Source of the DNA: Pseudovibrio sp. Ad37
GTDB taxonomy: Bacteria > Pseudomonadota > Alphaproteobacteria > Rhizobiales > Stappiaceae
DNA length: 64,000 nt
Reading direction: 5' to 3'
Assembly (NCBI RefSeq): GCF_001623075.1
Contig: NZ_LMCF01000092.1
Coordinates: 1-64,000, forward strand
The notes below the pieces were generated by a model that was given only the letters and a program-made list of their open reading frames with translations, did no database searches and had not been told where the DNA came from. Made by a program: the position numbers and the translations under genes. Positions 25,932 through 34,481 of the stretch are shown here, in pieces. Positions within the stretch are counted from its first letter, which is position 1, and each line of letters begins with the position of its first letter.

Positions 25932-26259
25932 ATACTGCAAAATCCTCTTGTTTTAGTCGGCAGCAAATGTCTGCCGGCTTTTTGGTATACCGGATCATTG
26001 TCGATTAAACTTGACTGCGAGACGCAAGTTTATTAGAACCAGTTTAGAATTATTCTACGATGAACCTCAAGGGCTACACTGAAAATCGGCCTCTATTGGA
26101 GAAAGGTATATCCAACTCGGCGCATGCACGTTATAGACCTCAACGAACTCAAAGGGAACTCTTTACCCCTTATCGTAAGCACCGTGGAAAATATCAAGGT
26201 TTCCATTTCCATAGAGACCCAATTAGGGCACTAAAGAACCCCATTTTCTGTGTTAAACT
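25932..26259. other. Promoter region of the suf cluster
   Basis: A 328-base divergent gap. It contains an Irr-like box at 26043-26059 with a TTGACT -35-like sequence at 26011-26016. A 67-codon frame at 26060-26263 overlaps the next gene start, has no ribosome site and no recognisable sequence; it is probably untranslated leader. Confidence 0.5.
26043..26059. promoter_or_regulatory. Irr box (iron control element, ICE) upstream of the suf operon
   Basis: TTTAGAATTATTCTACG matches the ICE consensus TTTAGAANNNTTCTAAA at 12 of 14 fixed positions. Irr is the haem/iron-sensing Fur-family regulator of alphaproteobacteria. A site just downstream of a candidate promoter would let Irr repress Fe-S assembly genes when iron is short, as reported for relatives. 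Binding is inferred. Confidence 0.7.
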
Positions 26260-27417
26260 ATGACAATAAACCGTGAACTGACATATTTAGACTATAACGC
26301 CAGCGCTCCGCTGAGGGAAGAATCTCTTTTAGCTCTTCAGGAAGCCTACAAAGCAGCTGGCAATGCGTCCTCTATTCACAGCAGCGGTCGGCGCGCCCGA
26401 TCCATCATCGAAGATGCAAGGCACAAAATTGCAGATCTGGTAGATGGCAACCCGGCGAATATCATTTTTACGAGTGGAGCGTCAGAGGCAAACGTCACTG
26501 CATTATCGCCCACTTGGCTAAAAAATGGCGAGCCCTATATTCTGACCCAGGTTTTTGTGAGCGCAATCGAACACCCATCCATTATAGCTGGTGGTCGGTT
26601 TGCAGCCCAAAATGTTCAAAGCATTCCCGTTGATGAAGACGGGTGCGTGGTAGTGAGTGAACTGCGCAGATTGCTTGAGAAGCTGGGAGAAGATGAAACC
26701 GCGTTGGTATCTGTTATGGCTGCCAATAGTGAGACCGGTGTTTTGCAGCCCCTGCAGGAAATCGGCGTTCTCACAGAAGATTTAGGTCATCTCTACCATG
26801 TGGATGCAGTCCAGATGGCAGGGAAAGAACCACTTTCAATGGCCATGATTGGCTGCAACTCCATGTCGATCTCCTCCCATAAAATCGGAGGTCCACAAGG
26901 GGTTGGTGCTCTTATCCTCGGGAAAGGTGATTTTCGCCCCATTCCGCTGCTGACGGGTGGCGGACAAGAATCGTGGAGAAGAGCCGGAACAGAGAATACG
27001 GCAGGCATTGCAGGATTTGCGGTTGCGGCAGCGCAATCAACTAATCCTGATGAACATGCTAGGATTTCGCGCCTGCGAGACCATATGGAAGAGAGACTGA
27101 ATGAACTTTCTTCAGATGCGATTATCTTCGGTAAAGATGTCGCGCGTCTTGGAAACACGACGTGTTTCGCAGTTGAAGGGATTTCAGCTGAAACCGCACT
27201 GATCAACTTTGACTTGTTTGGTGTCGCTGTTTCATCTGGGTCTGCTTGTTCATCCGGCAAAGTAGGCGCATCCCATGTGCTTCTTGCAATGGGAGTATCG
27301 GAATCATTGGCGCGTGGCGCAATCCGGGTCAGTCTCGGTTGGGCGACAACCCATGAAGATGTTGAGCGTTTTTTAGGCGCTTGGACGAAAATTTATAAAC
27401 GAATGAAGCCCACATAG
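26260..27417 (+). CDS. Cysteine desulfurase (NifS/IscS type), first gene of the suf cluster
   Basis: A 385-residue PLP enzyme that removes sulfur from cysteine to form a persulfide. It has the PLP-stacking histidine in IEHPSI, the Schiff-base lysine in SSHKIGGPQG and the active cysteine loop SSGSACSSGK. The long exposed loop places it with the IscS/NifS group, distinct from the SufS encoded later in the same cluster. It starts close after the Irr-like promoter region and is followed by a 151-base gap before sufB that holds a small 6-bp hairpin. Having both types in one operon is common in rhizobia-like genomes. Confidence 0.9.
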   Translation: MTINRELTYLDYNASAPLREESLLALQEAYKAAGNASSIHSSGRRARSIIEDARHKIADLVDGNPANIIFTSGASEANVTALSPTWLKNGEPYILTQVFVSAIEHPSIIAGGRFAAQNVQSIPVDEDGCVVVSELRRLLEKLGEDETALVSVMAANSETGVLQPLQEIGVLTEDLGHLYHVDAVQMAGKEPLSMAMIGCNSMSISSHKIGGPQGVGALILGKGDFRPIPLLTGGGQESWRRAGTENTAGIAGFAVAAAQSTNPDEHARISRLRDHMEERLNELSSDAIIFGKDVARLGNTTCFAVEGISAETALINFDLFGVAVSSGSACSSGKVGASHVLLAMGVSESLARGAIRVSLGWATTHEDVERFLGAWTKIYKRMKPT

Positions 27418-27568
27418 AAGGGGTGAACGCCGTATATAAAAATAAACGAGGACAAACCCTCGTATAAATAAGGATGCACTGTGTTGCGACAGAGCATCTG
27501 TTAAGTAAGGGCAAACGGGTCCAATAATCGTACCCAATGCGGCTTTGAACCGCGTATGGAGACAAAGC

Positions 27569-29041
27569 ATGGCGGCAGTCCAGGAAACAATTGATCAGGT
27601 CAAAGCAATTGATGTTGATCAGTATAAATATGGCTTCGTAACCGATATCGAAAGTGAGCTTGCTCCCAAAGGGCTCAATGAAGATATCGTTGCATACATT
27701 TCGGCTAAAAAAGACGAACCGGAATGGATGCTCAATTGGCGCTTGGAAGCGTTCCGTCGTTGGAAGACGATGGAAGAGCCAACATGGGCGCGAGTTGATT
27801 ACCCGAAGATCGACTTCGAAGACCTTCATTATTATGCAGCACCTAAAAAACGTGAGGGACCCAAGTCTCTTGACGAGGTGGATCCAGAGATTCTGGAAAC
27901 CTACAAGAAGCTGGGCATTCCATTGTCCGAGCAGGAAATCTTGGCAGGTGTTGCACCAGAAAACCGCGTCGCAGTTGATGCCGTTTTCGATAGTGTTTCA
28001 GTAGCAACAACCTTTAAGGAAGAACTGGCCAAGGCAGGCGTTATTTTCTGCCCGATCTCCGAAGCAATTCGTGAGCATCCAGAGCTGGTTCAAAAGTACC
28101 TTGGGTCTGTTGTTCCGGTCTCCGACAACTTCTACGCAACATTGAACTCAGCTGTGTTCTCTGATGGGTCGTTTGTGTACATTCCACCAGGCGTACGTTG
28201 CCCAATGGAACTGTCCACCTATTTCCGTATCAACGAGCCGAACACAGGCCAGTTTGAGCGTACGCTGATCATCGCAGATAAAGGCTCTTATGTGTCTTAT
28301 CTGGAAGGGTGTACTGCCCCTCAGCGCGATGAAAACCAGCTGCACGCTGCTGTGGTTGAGCTTGTTGCTCTGGAAGATGCACAGATCAAGTACTCTACAG
28401 TTCAAAACTGGTACCCAGGCGACTCTGAAGGCAAAGGCGGTATCTACAACTTCGTGACCAAGCGTGGCGACTGCCGCGAAAAGAACTCCAAAATCTCTTG
28501 GACACAGGTTGAAACCGGTTCTGCCATCACTTGGAAATACCCAAGCTGCATTCTGCGCGGAGATAACTCACAAGGTGAGTTCTACTCCATTGCGATCTCT
28601 AATGGTCATCAGCAGATCGACAGCGGCACCAAGATGATCCATCTGGGCAAAAATACCGCCAGCCGGATTATCTCCAAAGGTATCTCCGCAGGTGTCTCTC
28701 AAAACACCTATCGCGGGCAGGTTTCCGCGCATCGCAAGGCATCTAACGCACGTAACTTCACCCAGTGTGACTCGCTTCTCATTGGCGATAAGTGCGGTGC
28801 CCACACCGTCCCTTACATCGAAAGCAAGAACTCCTCAGCGGTGTTCGAGCATGAGGCAACAACCTCCAAGATCTCTGACGATCAGATGTTCTACTGTCAG
28901 GCCCGTGGCCTTGATGAGGAAGAAGCTGTCGCATTGATCGTGAATGGTTTTGTCCGGGACGTAATCCAGCAACTGCCGATGGAATTCGCAGTTGAGGCAC
29001 AAAAACTGATTTCGATCAGCCTTGAAGGAAGTGTGGGCTAA
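27569..29041 (+). CDS. sufB: Fe-S cluster assembly protein SufB
   Basis: 490 residues; scaffold component of SufBC2D that builds Fe-S clusters in the cytosol. The MNRVWRQS extension before 27569 is discarded because TGGAGA lies 6 bases before the ATG of MAAVQETID. Family marks include [38 protein letters not shown] and the C-terminal [20 protein letters not shown], with the conserved cysteine and glutamate-rich core of the beta-helix. It is followed by sufC after 60 bases. Confidence 0.95.
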   Translation: MAAVQETIDQVKAIDVDQYKYGFVTDIESELAPKGLNEDIVAYISAKKDEPEWMLNWRLEAFRRWKTMEEPTWARVDYPKIDFEDLHYYAAPKKREGPKSLDEVDPEILETYKKLGIPLSEQEILAGVAPENRVAVDAVFDSVSVATTFKEELAKAGVIFCPISEAIREHPELVQKYLGSVVPVSDNFYATLNSAVFSDGSFVYIPPGVRCPMELSTYFRINEPNTGQFERTLIIADKGSYVSYLEGCTAPQRDENQLHAAVVELVALEDAQIKYSTVQNWYPGDSEGKGGIYNFVTKRGDCREKNSKISWTQVETGSAITWKYPSCILRGDNSQGEFYSIAISNGHQQIDSGTKMIHLGKNTASRIISKGISAGVSQNTYRGQVSAHRKASNARNFTQCDSLLIGDKCGAHTVPYIESKNSSAVFEHEATTSKISDDQMFYCQARGLDEEEAVALIVNGFVRDVIQQLPMEFAVEAQKLISISLEGSVG

Positions 29042-29101
29042 AACGCGGACCACCGCGTTTGCCTCGTACCTATTGAAGAATTGAAAAGACGAGAACGATA
29101 G

Positions 29102-29854
29102 ATGCTTGAGATCAAAAACCTGCACGCCGAAGTTGATGGCAACAAAATCCTTCGCGGCATTGACCTGACTGTACGCCCGGGTGAAGTCCACGCGATCATG
29201 GGACCAAACGGGTCTGGTAAGTCCACCCTGTCATATGTATTGGCAGGCAAAGACGACTACGAGATCACTGAGGGCTCCATCTCCTACAACGGCGTTGACT
29301 GGGCTGAACTTGGTGCCGATGAGCGCGCTGCTGCCGGTATGTTCCTTGCGTTCCAGTACCCGATCGAAATCCCGGGTGTTGCAACCATGACCTTCCTGAA
29401 GACTGCGTTGAATGCACAGCGCAAAGCACGCGGTGAAGATGAAATCTCCACCCCTGACTTCATGAAGCTCGTACGTGAGAAATCCAAAGAGCTGAAAGTG
29501 ACGCCAGACATGCTCAAGCGTCCACTCAACGTTGGTTTCTCCGGCGGTGAAAAGAAACGCGCTGAGATTCTGCAGATGTCTCTGCTGGAACCAACTCTGT
29601 GCGTTTTGGATGAAACAGATTCAGGTCTGGACATCGATGCACTGCGCGTTGTTTCTGAAGGCGTCAACCAGCTTCGCTCCCCTGAGCGCTCCATGATCGT
29701 GATCACGCACTACCAGCGTCTGCTGGACCACATTGTACCGGACGTCGTGCACGTTCTGTCCAAAGGTAAGATCGTGAAAACCGGTGGCAAAGAGCTTGCT
29801 CTTGAACTGGAGAAAAACGGTTACGCTGATTACGTCGGCGAAGAAGCTGCTTGA
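29102..29854 (+). CDS. sufC: Fe-S cluster assembly ATPase SufC
   Basis: A 250-residue ABC-type ATPase that drives SufB-SufD conformational change. Walker A is GPNGSGKST, the Q-loop is FQYPIEIPGV, the signature NVGFSGGEKKRAEILQM is the SufC version, Walker B is LCVLDETDSGLD (the SufC-typical DETDSGLD), and the switch histidine is in VITHYQRLLD. It lies between sufB and sufD, as in all suf operons. Confidence 0.96.
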   Translation: MLEIKNLHAEVDGNKILRGIDLTVRPGEVHAIMGPNGSGKSTLSYVLAGKDDYEITEGSISYNGVDWAELGADERAAAGMFLAFQYPIEIPGVATMTFLKTALNAQRKARGEDEISTPDFMKLVREKSKELKVTPDMLKRPLNVGFSGGEKKRAEILQMSLLEPTLCVLDETDSGLDIDALRVVSEGVNQLRSPERSMIVITHYQRLLDHIVPDVVHVLSKGKIVKTGGKELALELEKNGYADYVGEEAA

Positions 29855-29869
29855 GCTGGAGGGTAACCG

Positions 29870-31153
29870 ATGAATGCTCCGGCAAAGATTCAAGAGACTA
29901 AAGCAGAGCAGAGCCTGAACGCTCAGTTCGACGCAATTTTCGCGCAAACAACGCAGGAAAACGCAAATCAACGCAAACAGGCGTGGGATGCTTTCAAAGC
30001 GAAAGGTATTCCACATCGCCGCGTTGAAGAGTGGCACTACACAGACCTGCGCACCAAGATGAACGATGCATTTGCATTGGCTTCAAAAACCGCTCCCAAA
30101 GCCGAGGCTTTGAAGGGGGCTGGTGATCTGAAGACCCATCGCATTGCCATCGTCAACGGCCGCTACGCGCCAGACCTGTCTTCAGATCAGGATGTTGCAG
30201 GCTTGAGCATCGCTCAGACCAACGGCTTCCTGGCAGCACAGCTCGGCACTGATGATGCCATGGCGCACCTCAATCAGGCTCTGGTTCAGGGCGGCATCAG
30301 CATCAAGATCGATGCAAATGCAAAGATTGAGCTGCCGATTGAGATCGTTCGTTACACCGACGGTTCCCAGGTCAGCTCCTATGCAGGCACCGCGGTTGAG
30401 ATCGGTTCGGGCGCAAAAGCGCTCATTATCGAGAGCTTTGAAGGCGATGCAGATGCCGCTTACCAGTCCAACGCTCTCACAGAGATCAAGGTTGGTGACA
30501 AAGCAGATGTGCACTGGCTGAAGCTTCAGGTGGAAAGCGCAAAAGCGCAGCATATTGAGACGCTTAGCATGGAGCTGGGTGCGGAAACCAATTTCCAGCA
30601 CTTCATCTACAATGAAGGTGCATCGCTGTCTCGTGCCCAACTCTTCCTTGAGTTCAAGGGCGAGGGCACCCATGCTGGCCTGCGCGGAACATCTCTGCTC
30701 AAAGACAACCAACATGCTGATATCACACTGTTTGTGAAGCATGCCGTTCCAGGATGTGAAAGCCGCGAATACTACCGCTCTGTCGTCGACGACAAAGCCC
30801 GCGCAGTTTTCCAGGGCAAGATCATTGTGGAACAAGCTGCTCAGAAGACTGATGGTCAGATGATGATCAAAACACTTCTGCTGAGCGATACCGCTGAAAT
30901 CAATGCCAAACCTGAGCTGGAAATCTTTGCGGACGACGTTCAGTGCGCCCACGGATCCACCACCGGCGACATTGACGAAGACCTGCTGTTCTACCTTATG
31001 GCGCGCGGTATTCCAGAAGCGCAGGCACGCAAAATCCTCGTTCTCGCATTCCTTTCAGAAGCTATTGAGGAATTTGAAGAGGAACAGTGTGTAGAATTGC
31101 TGGAAGCAATGACACGCAGTTGGCTTCATGCCGATGATATGGTGAGCGAATGA
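29870..31153 (+). CDS. sufD: Fe-S cluster assembly protein SufD
   Basis: 427 residues; partner of SufB in the scaffold complex. N-terminal helical domain with HRRVEEWHYTDLRTKM, then the beta-helix core and the C-terminal AKPELEIFADDVQCAHGSTTGDID motif, which carries the conserved histidine of SufD. An AGGGT ribosome site is near the ATG. Its end overlaps the sufS start by 4 bases. Confidence 0.95.
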   Translation: MNAPAKIQETKAEQSLNAQFDAIFAQTTQENANQRKQAWDAFKAKGIPHRRVEEWHYTDLRTKMNDAFALASKTAPKAEALKGAGDLKTHRIAIVNGRYAPDLSSDQDVAGLSIAQTNGFLAAQLGTDDAMAHLNQALVQGGISIKIDANAKIELPIEIVRYTDGSQVSSYAGTAVEIGSGAKALIIESFEGDADAAYQSNALTEIKVGDKADVHWLKLQVESAKAQHIETLSMELGAETNFQHFIYNEGASLSRAQLFLEFKGEGTHAGLRGTSLLKDNQHADITLFVKHAVPGCESREYYRSVVDDKARAVFQGKIIVEQAAQKTDGQMMIKTLLLSDTAEINAKPELEIFADDVQCAHGSTTGDIDEDLLFYLMARGIPEAQARKILVLAFLSEAIEEFEEEQCVELLEAMTRSWLHADDMVSE

Positions 31154-32397
31154 CCAAGGTCGACAACACGGCTTTCACAGCTCCATACGATGTTGAGAAG
31201 GTTCGGAAAGATTTTCCGATCCTTTCAACACAGGTCTATGGCAAGCCGTTGGTCTACCTGGATAATGGTGCGTCAGCCCAAAAGCCGACAGCGGTGATTG
31301 ATGCTATCACCAAAGCCTACACCCAGGAATATGCCAATGTGCACCGTGGCTTACACTATCTGTCGAACACAGCCACCGAAAACTTTGAGGCGGCACGCGA
31401 AACCGTGCGCCGCTTCCTGAATGCTCCAAGCGTTGACGAAATTATTTTCACAAAATCAACGACTGAAGCAATCAACCTTGTGTCCTACGGTTTGGAGGAT
31501 GACATGCAGGAAGGCGATGAAATCATCATCTCCATCATGGAGCACCATTCCAACATCGTGCCTTGGAACTTCCTTCGGGAACGCAAAGGCGCTGTCATCA
31601 AATGGGCACCCATTGCAGAAGATGGTACGTTTCTGCTGGATGAGTTTGAAAAACTCCTGACAGATCGCACCAAAATCGTCGCCATGACCCATATGTCCAA
31701 CGTCACCGGAACTGTAGTTCCAGTGAAAGAAGTCACGCGCCTTGCACACGTACATGGTGCAAAAGTGCTGATCGACGGCTCACAAAGTGCAGTGCACATG
31801 CCTGTCGACGTTCAGGATATTGGCTGTGATTTCTATGCGATCACCGGGCATAAGCTCTACGGTCCAAGCGGCATCGGCGTGCTCTACGGCAAGAAAGAGA
31901 TTCTCAACAAGATGCGCCCATTCCAGGGCGGCGGTGAGATGATCAAGGACGTGACTGAGTGTCTCATCACCTATGCTGAAGCTCCGCATCGTTTTGAGGC
32001 TGGTACCCCGCCAATTGTTCAGGCTATTGGATTAGGGGCCGCCCTTAACTATATGGAGAGTCTGGGGCGCGAGAATATCGCATTGCATGAAGCGTCCCTA
32101 CGTGATTATGCAGAGCAGCGCTTAAAGGAAGTCAATTCTCTGAAGATCTTTGGCAACGCCAAGGATAAGGGATCGATCTTCTCCTTTGAGATTGAAGGGG
32201 TTCACGCCCACGATATCTCAATGGTGATTGACAGAGCGGGCGTTGCAGTTCGGGCCGGTACGCATTGCGCGCAACCTTTGCTGGCGCGTTACGGCGTGAC
32301 CAGTACATGCCGTGCAAGTTTTGGCCTGTACAACACCCATGATGAAGTTGATCGCCTGGTAGAAGCCTTGCGTAAAGCGCAGATGATGTTTGGTTAG
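31150..32397 (+). CDS. sufS: Cysteine desulfurase SufS
   Basis: 415 residues; supplies sulfur to SufBCD. It has YLDNGASAQKP at the N-terminus, EHHSNIVPW with the PLP-stacking histidine, the Schiff-base lysine in ITGHKLYGPSGIGVLYG, and the catalytic cysteine in the short loop RAGTHCAQPLL. This is the type II (CsdB/SufS) arrangement. Usual partners SufE or SufU are not seen nearby. ATGA overlap with sufD. Confidence 0.95.
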   Translation: MTKVDNTAFTAPYDVEKVRKDFPILSTQVYGKPLVYLDNGASAQKPTAVIDAITKAYTQEYANVHRGLHYLSNTATENFEAARETVRRFLNAPSVDEIIFTKSTTEAINLVSYGLEDDMQEGDEIIISIMEHHSNIVPWNFLRERKGAVIKWAPIAEDGTFLLDEFEKLLTDRTKIVAMTHMSNVTGTVVPVKEVTRLAHVHGAKVLIDGSQSAVHMPVDVQDIGCDFYAITGHKLYGPSGIGVLYGKKEILNKMRPFQGGGEMIKDVTECLITYAEAPHRFEAGTPPIVQAIGLGAALNYMESLGRENIALHEASLRDYAEQRLKEVNSLKIFGNAKDKGSIFSFEIEGVHAHDISMVIDRAGVAVRAGTHCAQPLLARYGVTSTCRASFGLYNTHDEVDRLVEALRKAQMMFG

Positions 32398-32402
32398 GAC
32401 CT

Positions 32403-32798
32403 ATGACAGACAACACACAAACAAGCGAGTTCTCTGACGGACCTTTGACAACTCCGGAAATTAACCAGAGTTCTGCAATTCCTGCGGAAGAGCTGGAGCG
32501 TTTGACCGGTGATATCATCGCTGCGATGAAGACCGTATTTGATCCGGAAATTCCGGTCGATATCTACGAGCTTGGCTTGATCTACAAGGTTGATATCGAG
32601 GATGACCGCACGGTTAAAATCGACATGACTTTGACCGCTCCTGGCTGCCCGGTTGCTGGCGAAATGCCGATCTGGGTCGAAAACGCAGTAAGTTCTGTAC
32701 CAGGCGTTGGCACCGTGCAGGTGGATATGACCTTCGACCCCCCATGGGATCCAAGCCGCATGTCCGACGAAGCTCGCGTTGCATTGAACTTCTTCTAA
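32403..32798 (+). CDS. sufT: SufT / MIP18 family (DUF59) Fe-S maturation protein
   Basis: A 131-residue protein with a disordered ~35-residue N-terminus, then the DUF59 core: MKTVFDPEIPVDIYELGLIY, MTLTAPGCPVAGEMP with the conserved cysteine, and FDPPWDPSRMSDEAR. SufT proteins assist Fe-S delivery to client proteins. It lies 5 bases after sufS, fitting the suf operon. Confidence 0.93.
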   Translation: MTDNTQTSEFSDGPLTTPEINQSSAIPAEELERLTGDIIAAMKTVFDPEIPVDIYELGLIYKVDIEDDRTVKIDMTLTAPGCPVAGEMPIWVENAVSSVPGVGTVQVDMTFDPPWDPSRMSDEARVALNFF

Positions 32799-32862
32799 GG
32801 TTCGAAAGCGCTTACAATGTATGGCACCTCGACTGTGTTGAGGTGCCCATGGAGGGTGCAAA

Positions 32863-33240
32863 ATGGCCTCAGGATTTCAGGTACTATCGCTGACAGACGA
32901 AGCAGCTGAGTATATTCGCACTTTGCTTGATGCAAGTGATGCTGATCCGCTTGGATTACGTGTCGCCATCAAAACAGGCGGCTGTGCGGGCATGGAATAC
33001 GAACTGAATCTGGTGACAGAAGCAAAGTCGGGCGATGATGTTGTTGAAGATAAAGGCGTAAAGGTCTTTGTTGATCCCGCAGCTACGCTTTACCTGCTTG
33101 GAACTGAAATGGGCTTTGAAACCACAAAGTTCCGCTCTGGTTTTACGTTCAAAAATCCAAATGAAGTCTCTGCATGCGGTTGCGGTGAATCCGTAGAGCT
33201 GCTGCCAGCTGATCTTTCAAAGTTCGCTCAGAAAAACTAG
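32863..33240 (+). CDS. sufA: A-type Fe-S carrier protein (SufA/IscA family)
   Basis: 125 residues with the three conserved cysteines of A-type carriers: one in GGCAGMEYEL and two in the C-terminal ACGCGES motif. It accepts clusters from the SufBCD scaffold and passes them on. A GGAGGG ribosome site precedes the ATG by a few bases. It follows sufT after 64 bases. Confidence 0.93.
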   Translation: MASGFQVLSLTDEAAEYIRTLLDASDADPLGLRVAIKTGGCAGMEYELNLVTEAKSGDDVVEDKGVKVFVDPAATLYLLGTEMGFETTKFRSGFTFKNPNEVSACGCGESVELLPADLSKFAQKN

Positions 33241-33282
33241 TAGCGCTCAAGTCTGAGCAGCTACGGCAATAGGTGGGATGCC

Positions 33283-33942
33283 GTGTCTCTTTTTAATTCA
33301 TTGAAAAACGATAATCTCGAGACGTGGCATTCCTACACCAAACATGAATTTGTCCAGGGCCTTGGCGATGGAACTCTGCCAATTGCAGCGTTTAAGAAGT
33401 ACCTCGTCCAAGACTATCTCTTCCTGATTGAGTTCGCACGCGCCTATGCGCTTGGCATGTACAAGTCCACTGACCTTGCTCAGATGCGAAAATGTCTTTC
33501 CTCCGCAAAAGGCATCCTTGAAGTAGAGATGGGCCTTCACATCCGCCTTTGCGAAAGTTGGGGGCTGTCTGAAAACGAGATTGTCGCAACTCCGGAAGAG
33601 CCAGCAAATCTTGCATACACCCGGTATGTTCTCGACACCGCAATGAAGGGCGATATGCTCGACTTGAAAGTCGCACTCGCACCTTGCGCTATTGGTTACG
33701 GTGAAATCGGTGCCGAGCTGGCAAAGCAAGATGGGGCAATAGATCCAAGCAATCCATATGCAGAATGGATCAAAGAATACTCCAGTGATGAGTATCAGGA
33801 ACTCGCCGCTGATGCGGTGAAGGAAATCGATGATCTCGGCGCGCTCTATGCGACTGAGGCACGCTACGCCAAATTGTCTAGAATATTTAGAGAGGCCACT
33901 AGACTTGAGGCCAATTTCTGGCAGATGGGCCTCGAGCTATAA
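33283..33942 (+). CDS. tenA: TenA-family protein (thiaminase II / aminopyrimidine aminohydrolase)
   Basis: 219 residues. TenA enzymes hydrolyse amino-HMP from degraded thiamin to salvage HMP. The nucleophilic cysteine and GY motif are present in VALAPCAIGYGEIG, and the conserved glutamate is in TRLEANFWQMGL near the C-terminus, where TenA has its active-site acid. The start is GTG at 33283 with a GGTGGGA ribosome site. It trails the suf genes by 42 bases on the same strand, so it may be cotranscribed; the link between thiamin salvage and Fe-S supply is only suggestive (ThiC is an Fe-S enzyme). Confidence 0.85.
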   Translation: MSLFNSLKNDNLETWHSYTKHEFVQGLGDGTLPIAAFKKYLVQDYLFLIEFARAYALGMYKSTDLAQMRKCLSSAKGILEVEMGLHIRLCESWGLSENEIVATPEEPANLAYTRYVLDTAMKGDMLDLKVALAPCAIGYGEIGAELAKQDGAIDPSNPYAEWIKEYSSDEYQELAADAVKEIDDLGALYATEARYAKLSRIFREATRLEANFWQMGLEL

Positions 33943-34057
33943 TCATTCAAAAGAACACATCACATTTCTGTGAGTGGATGAAACGGGCAATAATCTTGTC
34001 GATCTTCGACTGAATATTGCAAGCTTTCAATATATTTATATCTTTTGGTGATTGCTT

Positions 34058-34468
34058 ATGTCTTTATCCTCATTCTTTCTATCTGATAAACGCCCGGTAT
34101 TCCTGAAGAATATCCGTTGTCGCCCCATGTTTGGAGGACACGGATATTACATAAATGGCAAAATGTTCGCACTCGTCCGCGAAAAGTCACTCTATCTCAA
34201 AGCGGGATCCAATAACGTGGCTGACTTTTTGCTGACTGGCCAGCTGCCTTACATTCATCAGTGTTTTGGAGAATATTTCCCGACGAACTTCTATTCGGTT
34301 CCGCTGAATATTGTCGAGGATGAAGTCCAGCTGACACGATGGATTGCAAAGGCAATACGCCAACTTGCTCAAGCCAAGGAGAGTGCGAAAGCCTCTTCGG
34401 CCTTGGATAGCCGACAAAAAAAGACGGCAATCATACGATCTGCCGTCTCGAATACGTTTCTATTTTAA
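34058..34468 (+). CDS. TfoX N-terminal domain protein
   Basis: A 136-residue protein with the TfoX/Sxy N-terminal signature: RPMFGGHGYYINGKMFALV and SLYLKAGSNN. In gammaproteobacteria TfoX regulates competence, but single-domain alphaproteobacterial members have no known role. The last ~25 residues are lysine/serine-rich, and this part of the gene contains the terminator of the convergent diguanylate cyclase gene. Confidence 0.8.
   Translation: MSLSSFFLSDKRPVFLKNIRCRPMFGGHGYYINGKMFALVREKSLYLKAGSNNVADFLLTGQLPYIHQCFGEYFPTNFYSVPLNIVEDEVQLTRWIAKAIRQLAQAKESAKASSALDSRQKKTAIIRSAVSNTFLF
34423..34447 (-). terminator. Terminator of the GGDEF gene, inside the 3' end of the TfoX-like gene
   Basis: GACGGCA at 34423-34429 pairs with TGCCGTC at 34441-34447. 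On the minus strand the stem is followed by a seven-T run (the A-tract at 34416-34422). It lies past the diguanylate cyclase stop and within the TfoX-like coding region, so the convergent genes overlap at the RNA level. Confidence 0.8.
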
Positions 34469-34481
34469 AAATTAGCGCTGC

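Noticed and set aside
26060-26263. A 67-codon frame between the Irr box and the first suf gene
   Set aside because: No Shine-Dalgarno sequence, basic unlike-protein composition, and overlap with the cysteine desulfurase start. More likely leader RNA.
27421-27463. Small hairpin ACGAGG/CCTCGT between the desulfurase and sufB
   Set aside because: Only six pairs and no T-run; too weak to call a terminator or riboswitch.
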